Below are positions 8,239 to 15,155 of a stretch of DNA of 42,537 nucleotides, one piece after another. The notes under the pieces were generated by a model that was not told the origin of the DNA, searched no databases, and saw only the letters and a program-made list of their open reading frames with translations. The position numbers were made by a program, and so were the translations under genes. The DNA comes from Kitasatospora aureofaciens. Its GTDB lineage: Bacteria > Actinomycetota > Actinomycetes > Streptomycetales > Streptomycetaceae. Where the stretch lies: NCBI RefSeq assembly GCF_001188955.3, contig NZ_JPRF03000053.1, positions 1 through 42,537 of the forward strand. The letters run 5' to 3'. Each line of letters begins with the position of its first letter. Position 1 is the first letter of the stretch.

Positions 8239-8934
8239 TCAGGTCAGTTCAGCGGCGGTGAGACCGTAGGGCAGGGTGCGCCAGGGGTTCTCCCCGGCGC
8301 CCGGTACGGCACAGCCGACGCCGGCTCGCCGGGCGGTGATCAGTGCGGCGGCGTCCTGGGCGGACTCGGCCGGGACGTCGTAGACCAGGTGGCAGAAGCG
8401 GGAGGCCGCGTGGCGGCCGGTCCACAGCGGCAGGGTCATGGCGCGGTACGCGTCCCAGTCGCCCTCGAAGGTGACCAGCAGGTCGGCGAGGCCGACCTCG
8501 GCGTACCCGGGATCGGGGTGCTCGCCGTGGCCGAACACCACGGTGCCGCAGCCGGCCGCCCGGGCGGCCGTCGCGAGCCGTCGGTAGTGCGCCAGCGCGC
8601 CGGGGTGGGTGGCGACCTGGTCGAGGTACACGCCGGTGATGCCGTGCCGCTGGCGGTACGTCAGGATGTCGGCGACCACCGCCGCGTGCGGCCTGCGGCC
8701 GTAGTCGGTGTCGGCGTAGCCGACCAACGGCAGTCCGGCCGCGCGGAGTTCCTCGGCCGCGTCGGCGAAGACGTGGTCCGGCACCTCGCCGGGACCGTCC
8801 GCGAGGTTGAGCACCACGGCGGCGATCCGGGCGGGGTCGGCGGCGGCGACCGCCTGCCAGGCCGCCGGGTCCACCGCGGGGTGGACGTACAGCGGCACCA
8901 GCAGGCGGCCGTCGGGGGTGGTCCCGGCGGTCAT
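8239..8934 (-). CDS. Spherulin-4-like (GH135-type) TIM-barrel protein
   Basis: This 231-residue protein starts at ATG 8934, overlapping the TGA of the upstream epimerase by 4 bases (ATGA), so it is translationally coupled. It shows the Spherulin-4 pattern: LLVPLYVHP near the N-terminus, AAVVLNLADGPG, GYADTDYG, GVYLDQVATHPG (Asp105-Gln106) and LLVTFEGDW (Glu157). In fungi this family (Sph3) cleaves galactosaminogalactan. I recall the family as having Asp-Glu where this protein has Asp105-Gln106. No signal peptide is visible, so it may act inside the cell or be exported another way. It may be a hydrolase with altered activity or a binding protein. Confidence 0.8.
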   Translation of the reverse strand: MTAGTTPDGRLLVPLYVHPAVDPAAWQAVAAADPARIAAVVLNLADGPGEVPDHVFADAAEELRAAGLPLVGYADTDYGRRPHAAVVADILTYRQRHGITGVYLDQVATHPGALAHYRRLATAARAAGCGTVVFGHGEHPDPGYAEVGLADLLVTFEGDWDAYRAMTLPLWTGRHAASRFCHLVYDVPAESAQDAAALITARRAGVGCAVPGAGENPWRTLPYGLTAAELT

Positions 8935-9848
8935 GCGACCACCGGGGTCGACGCGGGCCCGTCGGTGTCGAGCCACAAGTCGCGCAGGGTGTCGGCGAGG
9001 ACGGTCTCCGGGTGCCAACCGAGTTCCCGGGCGGCGGCCGACACGTCGGCCTGCTGCCAGGAGACCCCGGCCGAGCGCTCGGAGCCCGCTCCGCTCTCGT
9101 CGATCCGGCCGGTGAAGCCGGACGCCGCGACCAGGCCGTCGGCGATCGCCCGGACCGGCTGGGCCCGCCCGGAGGCGAGGTTGAGCACCCGGGGGAGCGG
9201 ACGGTCGGCGGAGACGGCCAGACCGACCGCCCTGGCGATGTCCCGGGCGTCCACGAAGTCCCGGTAGGCGGAGAGGTCCCCGACCGTGACCACGCCGTCG
9301 GCGCCCTCGGGCGCCACCCGGCGCAGCTCGGCCGCCAGCCGGCCGGGCAGCGAGCCCGCCGGGGCGCCCGGGCCGACCGGGTTGAACACCCGCAGCACCA
9401 CCGCGTCCAGCGGGGAGCCCGCGACCGCGAGGGAGCCGGCCAGCTTGGTCGCGCCGTACACGCCGACCGGGCGGGCGTCGGCCTGCTCGGTCAGGGACTC
9501 GCCCTCCGCGCAGACGCCGTACTCGCCGGCCGAACCGATGTGCACCAGCCGGGCCTTCGGGGTGCCCAGGGCGAGGGCCTCGCAGAGCACCGCGGGACCG
9601 CGGGCGTTCACCTCGGCGAGCTTGACCGCGCTGCCGGCCACCGCGCCGGCGAAGTTGACCACCACGTCGGGGGCCAGCGCGGCCAGTTCCTCGCCGAGCG
9701 GGCCGGCCTGGGCGGTGCCCAGGTCCAGCCGGAGGTCGTGAGCGGGCCGCCGGCCCGCGGTCAGCACGGTGGCCCCGGGCAGCGACCGCAGGACGGCGGA
9801 GGCGTGACGGCCCAGGAAGCCGTCGCCGCCGAGCAGCAGGATTCTCAC
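8931..9848 (-). CDS. NAD-dependent epimerase/dehydratase (sugar nucleotide)
   Basis: This 305-residue short-chain dehydrogenase/reductase of the extended type has nucleotide-binding motif GGDGFLGRH at the N-terminus, a serine-containing HIGSAGEYG strand, catalytic YGATK and a C-terminal substrate region with LNLASG. The GTG start at 9848 overlaps the TGA of the nucleotidyltransferase gene (GTGA), and its own stop overlaps the next ATG. It most likely epimerises or reduces an NDP-hexosamine or an NDP-4-keto-6-deoxyhexose made by its operon neighbours. The exact reaction cannot be read from sequence. Confidence 0.85.
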   Translation of the reverse strand: MRILLLGGDGFLGRHASAVLRSLPGATVLTAGRRPAHDLRLDLGTAQAGPLGEELAALAPDVVVNFAGAVAGSAVKLAEVNARGPAVLCEALALGTPKARLVHIGSAGEYGVCAEGESLTEQADARPVGVYGATKLAGSLAVAGSPLDAVVLRVFNPVGPGAPAGSLPGRLAAELRRVAPEGADGVVTVGDLSAYRDFVDARDIARAVGLAVSADRPLPRVLNLASGRAQPVRAIADGLVAASGFTGRIDESGAGSERSAGVSWQQADVSAAARELGWHPETVLADTLRDLWLDTDGPASTPVVA

Positions 9849-10675
9849 GCGGCCCGTCCGTCGCTCTCGGCGCCCACGGCGGCGGGCTCCTCGGCCGCGT
9901 CGTCCGGGGCGGTGCGGGAGGCCGGGACCGGCAGTTCCGCGACGCCCGGCACGGTGGCGGCCGACTCGAAGGGCATCAGGACCGGGCGGATCGACGAGAA
10001 CTCGGCGTTCGCCCGGTCGTAGTCGTCCGGGCGGCCGATGTCCAGCCAGTAGCCGCCGAAGTCGTAGGCGGCGGGCGGGGTGTCGGCGGCGAGCAGGTCG
10101 AGTACCAGCTCGTCGAAGCCCAGCGGGAGGCCCGGGGTGTACTTGGCGAGCGCCGCGCGGGAGACTCCGTACACGCCCATCGAGACCCGGTAGTCGATGC
10201 TGGGCTTCTCCTGGAAGCCGGTGATGGTGCCGGAGTCGGTGGTCAGCACGCCGAAGTCGATCTTCACCTGGCGGGCGTAGGTGGCGATGGTCAGCGGGGC
10301 GCCGGACGCCTCGTGGTGCTTGAGCACCCCGGCGAAGTCCAGGTCGGTGAGGATGTCGCCGTTCATCACCAGGAAGTGCTCCGGCAGCCGGTCCTGCATG
10401 GTGAGCAGCGGACCCATGGTGCCGAGCGGGCTGTCCTCGACGGCGTAGCCGACCCGCAGGCCCCACTGCGAGCCGTTGCCGACGTAGGCGCGGATGATGT
10501 GGCCGAGGTGGCCGATGGCCAGGGTGACGGTCTTGAAGCCCGCGGCGGCGAGCTGGCGCATCACGATCTCCAGGATCGCGTGCTGGTCGCCGATCGGGAC
10601 GAGCGGCTTGGGAAGCGCGGTGGTGTACGGGCGGAGGCGGACGCCCTTACCGCCGGCCAGGATCACTGCGTGCAT
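9845..10675 (-). CDS. NDP-sugar pyrophosphorylase family nucleotidyltransferase
   Basis: This 276-residue protein has ATG at 10675 after GGGGGA. The signature GGKGVRLRPYT...PKPLVPI (residues about 8-28) binds the nucleotide and metal. VMNGDIL (near residue 105) carries the metal-binding Asp, and FQEKP and the C-terminal GGYWLDIGRPDDY are typical of RfbA/GlmU-like sugar-1-phosphate nucleotidyltransferases. It would make an NDP-sugar for the exopolysaccharide. The last 40 residues are an Ala/Glu-rich tail. Whether the nucleotide is UDP, GDP or dTDP cannot be told. Confidence 0.9.
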   Translation of the reverse strand: MHAVILAGGKGVRLRPYTTALPKPLVPIGDQHAILEIVMRQLAAAGFKTVTLAIGHLGHIIRAYVGNGSQWGLRVGYAVEDSPLGTMGPLLTMQDRLPEHFLVMNGDILTDLDFAGVLKHHEASGAPLTIATYARQVKIDFGVLTTDSGTITGFQEKPSIDYRVSMGVYGVSRAALAKYTPGLPLGFDELVLDLLAADTPPAAYDFGGYWLDIGRPDDYDRANAEFSSIRPVLMPFESAATVPGVAELPVPASRTAPDDAAEEPAAVGAESDGRAA

Positions 10676-10748
10676 GGTGTTTCCCCCACGGAAAGGATGT
10701 GTAGGACACGAATCCCGGAGACCAGGACGAGCATGATCGTTACGGCGG

Positions 10749-11741
10749 TCAGACGTTGTAGATGTCGGTCTTGTAGCGCGCCAGGTTGGCCGGGTCGCGG
10801 AAGAACTCGATGGTCTGCTCCAGGCCCTGCTCCAGGCTGAACAGCGGGGCCCAGCCGGTGGCCTCGCGCAGCCGGGTGGCGTCCGCGACCAGGCGCATGA
10901 CCTCGGAGTTGGTCGGACGGATGCGCTGCTCGTCCTCCTTCACCAGCAGGTCGACGCCCATCAGCTTGCCGACCAGGGTGACCAGGTCGCCGACCGAGAT
11001 CTCGCCGCCGGTGCCGGCGTTGAAGGTCCGGCCGACCACCGTCTCGGCGGGCGCGGTGCCCACCGTGCGGAAGGCGTTGGCGGTGTCCTTGACGAACATG
11101 AAGTCGCGGGTCGGGCGCAGGTCGCCGAGGGTGATCTCGGTCTGGCCGGCCGCCACCTGGGCGATCACGGTCGGGATGACGGCGCGCATCGACTGGCGCG
11201 GACCGAAGGTGTTGAACGGGCGCAGGGTGACGACCGGGGTCTCGAAGCTGGCGTGGTAGCTGTCGGCCAGTCGGTCCCCGCCGGCCTTGGAGGCGGCGTA
11301 CGGGGACTGGGTGTTGATCGGGTGGTCCTCGGTGATCGGCACGGTCTGCGCGGTGCCGTAGGTCTCGCTGGTGGAGGTGTGCACCAGACGCGGGATCTCC
11401 AGGTGGCGCACCGCCTCCAGCACGTTCAGGGTGCCGGTGACGTTGGTGTCCACGTACGAGTGGGGGGCGCGGTAGGAGTACGGGATCGCGATCAGAGCGG
11501 CCAGGTGGTAGACCGCCTCGGTGCCCTTGACCAGGCCGTTGACCGAGCCCGGGTCCCGGACGTCGCCGAGCACGATCTCGACCGAGTCCAGCACCTCCGG
11601 GGACAGGGTCTCCAGCCAGCCGAAGGAGGAGAAGGAGTTGTACTGGACCATCGCGCGGACGTGGTGCCCGTCGGCGACCAGGGTCTCGACGAGGTGGGAG
11701 CCGATGAAGCCCTCGGCTCCGGTAACCGCGACGCTGCTCAT
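10749..11741 (-). CDS. LegB-like NDP-sugar 4,6-dehydratase (extended SDR)
   Basis: This 330-residue protein starts at ATG 11741, with upstream GAGAAAG as a modest ribosome site. Features are GAEGFIGSH (NAD binding), MVQYNSFSSFGWLE (a segment characteristic of the LegB group), HLAALIAIPYSY, STSETYG and the catalytic YAASK. LegB-type enzymes convert NDP-N-acetylglucosamine to the 4-keto-6-deoxy sugar. The gene lies between the membrane protein and the nucleotidyltransferase in the same direction. This implies that a 6-deoxy amino sugar may be a building block of the polymer. Confidence 0.85.
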   Translation of the reverse strand: MSSVAVTGAEGFIGSHLVETLVADGHHVRAMVQYNSFSSFGWLETLSPEVLDSVEIVLGDVRDPGSVNGLVKGTEAVYHLAALIAIPYSYRAPHSYVDTNVTGTLNVLEAVRHLEIPRLVHTSTSETYGTAQTVPITEDHPINTQSPYAASKAGGDRLADSYHASFETPVVTLRPFNTFGPRQSMRAVIPTVIAQVAAGQTEITLGDLRPTRDFMFVKDTANAFRTVGTAPAETVVGRTFNAGTGGEISVGDLVTLVGKLMGVDLLVKEDEQRIRPTNSEVMRLVADATRLREATGWAPLFSLEQGLEQTIEFFRDPANLARYKTDIYNV

Positions 11742-11839
11742 GCGGATTCGCTTTCTCGATTTCGGGAGCGGCCGAACGTCCCGTGACAGTCGGCCGATGG
11801 TGTTCTCGGTGGAGGCTGGCACTCAGCGGGGCTGAGGTG

Positions 11840-13384
11840 TCAGCGGTGTTGGGTGGTGCGGCCGAGCGCGGGCCCGGCGGTGGCGGTGAGGACGAGTGCG
11901 GCCGTCCCGCAGCCGATCAGCTGCAGGACGATCGGGTCCGCACCGGTCAGCAGCCCGACGCTCTCGGCGACCGCGGCGGCCAGACAGATGAGGGCGGTGC
12001 TCCAGCTGAACCCGAAGGCGTTCAGCAGCAGCGCCAGCCAGAGCGAGCCGCCCAGGAGCAGCATCGCGCCGAGCTGCGGCACGCCGAGCGACGGGGCGCC
12101 CGGCCACAGCACGGTCGCGGCGGCGTCCAGCGCGGCCACGGTGGTGAGGTAGATGAACAGGCAGCCGAGCAGGATTCCGCCGGTGCGGCGGGTGAACTGC
12201 CCGGTGGTGTGGCTGGTGCGCAGTGCGGCCACGGCCATCGCCCGGTAGCGGAACAGCAGCCACTCGGCGAGGCCGAGACTGAGTGTCAGCGCGATCATGG
12301 CGGGGCCGGTCGGGGTGGTCTTCACCTCCGCCACCGCGTGGGCGTGCCCGGGGTGGGCGTGCGCCACGTGGGAGGCGGCGTGCACGGCCTGGTGGATGGT
12401 CTCGCCGAGGCCGGCGATCAGCGTGAGCGCGCCGCAGGCCAGTCCGAACAGCAGGTGCGGGACCTCCTGGCGGATCGGCAGCCTGAGCTCCACGCCGTCC
12501 CGTTCGCCGCCGCGGGCCGCGACCAGGAGCTCCCGGACGGCCAGGCCGACCGCCAGCGCCACCGAGGCGAGCAGCACCACCGTACGGACCAGCTCCGGGA
12601 CGTCGACCGCCAGCACCACGCCCGCGCCGACCGAGGCCGGGGCGAGCGCCAGCAGCAGGAACTTCTCCCGTCCGAGCACCAGCAGGGCGGTGGCCGCGGC
12701 CAGGTAGCAGGACTGCCCCGCGGCGAACCACAGGGCGCCGAGCGGTCCGCCGACCACGTACGCGGCGGCGGAGGCCAGCAGCGCGCCGATCGGCGCGCCG
12801 ATCGCCAGGCAGACCGCGGCCTCCCGGCGGCGCAGCCGGCCCAGCCAGCGGTACGCCCGGTGCGCCAGGGCCTGGTTGAAGCCCCAGCTGACCAGCGTGG
12901 CGATGGACAGCGCGAGCATGCCCGAGGGAAGCCCGAAGCGCATCCGGGTGGTCGCGAACAGGTTGGCGCCCAGCAGGTAGCCGAGTCCGGGCAGGGCGAA
13001 CACCAGGCCGCGCACCACGCAGCGCCAGGGGTCGGCCCGCCAGGGGTTGGCGAACTCGGAGCTCGGGCCGGGGTAGCGGCGCTCGACCTTCTCGAACAGC
13101 TCCTCGGCGACGGTGAAGGCGTCGGGGCGGCCGTACAGCAGGGCGGCCTGCTCGTCGGAGAGGCCGTCGGACTCCAGGAAGGCCGCGATCTCGTACGGGT
13201 GGACGGCGTCGGCGCAGATGTCGCGCAGCCGCTCGGCGAGCTCGTCCAGCGGGTCGTCGGACAGGCCGAGCTGCTCGGCGGGGTCGGGCTCGGCGGGGCG
13301 GCGGCGCTTCAGCGGCAGGGTGCGCAGCTGCATCGTCCGCTCGGAACCGCCCTCGTCAGGGACGAGGCGTATCGGACCGCTCAT
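11840..13384 (-). CDS. Polytopic membrane protein, candidate exopolysaccharide transporter
   Basis: This 514-residue protein has ATG at 13384 within ATGA, sharing bases with the stop of the tiny ORF at 13381. Residues 1-115 are cytosolic and charged. About 10-12 hydrophobic helices follow from residue 120 to the end. A histidine-rich loop lies at residues 331-349 (HQAVHAASHVAHAHPGHAH). The gene sits directly after the PelF-like glycosyltransferase, where Pel operons carry the PelG exporter, but I cannot recognise PelG motifs. A flippase or polymer-channel role is inferred from topology and position only. Upstream in-frame codons back to 13507 are not used because they lie in the repeat ORF. 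Confidence 0.75.
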   Translation of the reverse strand: MSGPIRLVPDEGGSERTMQLRTLPLKRRRPAEPDPAEQLGLSDDPLDELAERLRDICADAVHPYEIAAFLESDGLSDEQAALLYGRPDAFTVAEELFEKVERRYPGPSSEFANPWRADPWRCVVRGLVFALPGLGYLLGANLFATTRMRFGLPSGMLALSIATLVSWGFNQALAHRAYRWLGRLRRREAAVCLAIGAPIGALLASAAAYVVGGPLGALWFAAGQSCYLAAATALLVLGREKFLLLALAPASVGAGVVLAVDVPELVRTVVLLASVALAVGLAVRELLVAARGGERDGVELRLPIRQEVPHLLFGLACGALTLIAGLGETIHQAVHAASHVAHAHPGHAHAVAEVKTTPTGPAMIALTLSLGLAEWLLFRYRAMAVAALRTSHTTGQFTRRTGGILLGCLFIYLTTVAALDAAATVLWPGAPSLGVPQLGAMLLLGGSLWLALLLNAFGFSWSTALICLAAAVAESVGLLTGADPIVLQLIGCGTAALVLTATAGPALGRTTQHR

Positions 13385-13530
13385 GCGCCCACCTCGCTGC
13401 GCTCGGCGGCCGCTTCGCGGGACACGCACCTCTCGATGGCTCGCTCGCTTCGCTCGCTCACGCCGCCCACCTCGCCGCGCTCGGCGGCCGCTTCGCGGGA
13501 CACGCACCTCTCGATGGCTCGCTCGCTCAC
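13381..13530 (-). CDS. 49-residue bridging ORF built of two repeats
   Basis: GTG at 13530 overlaps the TGA of the glycosyltransferase gene (GTGA), and the TGA at 13383-13381 overlaps the ATG of the membrane-protein gene (ATGA). The frame runs with no gap between the two genes and encodes 23- and 26-residue copies of the same peptide (VSERAIERCVSREAAAERGE, then VSERSERAIERCVSREAAAE), the second ending ERSEVGA. The glycosyltransferase itself ends HSEVGA, a third partial copy. The peptide may be a by-product; its likely job is to carry ribosomes from one gene to the next. It is too short to assign a function. Confidence 0.5.
   Translation of the reverse strand: MSERAIERCVSREAAAERGEVGGVSERSERAIERCVSREAAAERSEVGA
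13385..13530. repeat. Two direct repeats of about 70 bases between glycosyltransferase and membrane-protein genes
   Basis: A unit of roughly 69-78 bases occurs at about 13385-13461 and again at about 13462-13530, nearly identical over the core CGGCGGCCGCTTCGCGGGAC and the flanking CGATGGCTCGCTCGCT. A short third piece (GCGCCCACCTCGCTG) forms the last codons of the glycosyltransferase gene. The copies differ by an 8- or 9-base insertion that keeps the reading frame. Confidence 0.85.
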
Positions 13531-15041
13531 GCGCCCACCTCGCTGTGCTGGGGCGGCACGGCGGTCAGCCGCGGTTCCCAGTCCGGGCTGGGGACCTCGT
13601 CGGTGACGGCGACCACGCCGCCGGGCATCCAGCGGGCAGTGCCCAGGAGCTCGGTGTAGATGCCCCGGAAGCCGTCGATGTTCTGGCGGAGCGTGAACTG
13701 CTCGATGACGCGCAGCCGGGCCCCCTCGCCGAGCCGGGCGCGGCGCGCGGGGTCGCGCAGCAGCTCGATGGCGGCGGCCGCCATCGGCTCGGGCTCGCGC
13801 GGCGGGACGACCAGCCCGGTGTCGCCGACCGCCTCGCGCACGCCGCCGACGTCGGTCGAGACGGTCGCGCGGCCGCAGGACATGGCTTCGATCAGGGTGA
13901 ACGGGAAGCCCTCGCTGATGCTGGAGAGCATGACCACGTTGCCCGCCGCGTACGCGTCGGTGATGTCGGCGACGCGGCCCTCGAAGGCCACCGAGTCGGC
14001 TACGCCGAGCTCGGCGGCCAGGGCTATGCAGCCGTCCCGGTACGCCTCGCCGCCCTTGGGGGTGCCCCCGAAGAGCCGCAGCCGCGCCTCGGGGATCTCA
14101 CGGTGGACGATGGCGAAGGCCCGGATCAGCGTCTCCAGGTCCTTGATCGGGTCGACCCGGCCGGCCCAGCTGAGGGTCGGCGTCTCGGGCTCCGGCCCGG
14201 CGGGCGGGAAGGCGGCCGGGTCCACGCCGTTGTAGACGGTGCGGATGTGGGCGGAGGGGGTGCCGCCGCGCTCCTCCCAGCGCCGGTTGTACCGGTTGCC
14301 GGGGGTGACCAGCGCGGCCTGGCGGTAGCTCTCCTCGGCGAGCATCCGGTAGAAGCCGAGCAGCAGCGCCTTGACCGGCCAGCGGTACGGGCCGGTGCGG
14401 TAGCCGAGGTAGCGCTCGCGCAGGTAGATGCCGTGCTCGGTGAGCAGGAACGGTACGCCGTACTGCTGGGCGGCGATCAGCCCGGGCAGGGTGGCGAGGC
14501 CGCCGCTGGCCGCGTGGGCGACGCCGTCGGTGGGCGGGTTGACCGAGAGCGGCCGCAGCGCGTGCTCCAGCAGGTCGGTGGCGTTCAGCGCGTCGTGCAG
14601 GGTGGGCCGGGACACCGCGGTGGGCAGGTAGTCGCGGGTCCACACGTGCTGGAGGGTGCGCAGGGCGCGTTCGCTGCGCAGCGCGGGGCTGAGCAGGCCG
14701 CGCCGGGCGAGGTCGGCGAAGCCGTACAGCTCGGTGCCGAAGTGGGTGGTGTAGACCGGGTCGAGGATGGAGTGCAGGAAGCGCTCGTACGCGTTGAGGA
14801 AGCGCCGCATCTCCTTGCCGCGCGGCGGTCGGGCCTCCGAGGCGGGTCCCCACAGCGGTGCGGTGGTGACCGACCGTACGTTGGCGGGCAGTTCCCAGGC
14901 CAGTGGTTCCTGGCCGGTCCCGGTGACGGCGACGATGTCGAAGTCGACGTCCGGCATGCCCTGAACGAGCTGGTCGCACCAGACGCTCACACCGCCGTGC
15001 TGGTGCGGGTACGTCCCCTCGGTGAGCAGGGTGACGCGCAT
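13527..15041 (-). CDS. PelF-like GT4 glycosyltransferase
   Basis: This 504-residue GT-B enzyme has ATG at 15041 after a strong AGGAGGGGGGACAGGAG. The N-terminal half starts with VTLLTEGTYPHQHGGVSVWC, typical of the PelF / DUF3492 group. The C-terminal half has SWAGRVDPIKDLETLI and the E-x7-E motif in SISEGFPFTLIEAMSCG. PelF uses UDP-N-acetylhexosamine in the cytosol to build the Pel polymer. Here it is the only glycosyltransferase in the operon and so the likely polymerase. Its last residues (HSEVGA) are part of the repeat that continues into the next ORF. Confidence 0.9.
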   Translation of the reverse strand: MRVTLLTEGTYPHQHGGVSVWCDQLVQGMPDVDFDIVAVTGTGQEPLAWELPANVRSVTTAPLWGPASEARPPRGKEMRRFLNAYERFLHSILDPVYTTHFGTELYGFADLARRGLLSPALRSERALRTLQHVWTRDYLPTAVSRPTLHDALNATDLLEHALRPLSVNPPTDGVAHAASGGLATLPGLIAAQQYGVPFLLTEHGIYLRERYLGYRTGPYRWPVKALLLGFYRMLAEESYRQAALVTPGNRYNRRWEERGGTPSAHIRTVYNGVDPAAFPPAGPEPETPTLSWAGRVDPIKDLETLIRAFAIVHREIPEARLRLFGGTPKGGEAYRDGCIALAAELGVADSVAFEGRVADITDAYAAGNVVMLSSISEGFPFTLIEAMSCGRATVSTDVGGVREAVGDTGLVVPPREPEPMAAAAIELLRDPARRARLGEGARLRVIEQFTLRQNIDGFRGIYTELLGTARWMPGGVVAVTDEVPSPDWEPRLTAVPPQHSEVGA

Positions 15042-15104
15042 CTCCTGTCCCCCCTCCTGTTCTTGCGTCGTTTGTCCGTCCTGGGTGGCCGGAGCGGGAG
15101 CCGT

Positions 15105-15140
15105 GGCGGGGCCGGGCCGGGCGACCGGCCCGACCCCGCC
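15105..15140 (-). terminator. GC-rich hairpin between deacetylase and glycosyltransferase genes
   Basis: GGCGGGG (15105-15111) pairs with CCCCGCC (15134-15140), with further GGGCCGG/CCGGCCC pairing inside. No T tract follows, so it may be a partial terminator or a processing site that lowers expression of the downstream genes relative to the deacetylase. Confidence 0.5.
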
Positions 15141-15155
15141 AAGGGGTGTTGCGGG

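Noticed and set aside
13385..13530. CRISPR array
   Set aside because: Only two long unequal repeats without unique spacers, and they keep a reading frame.
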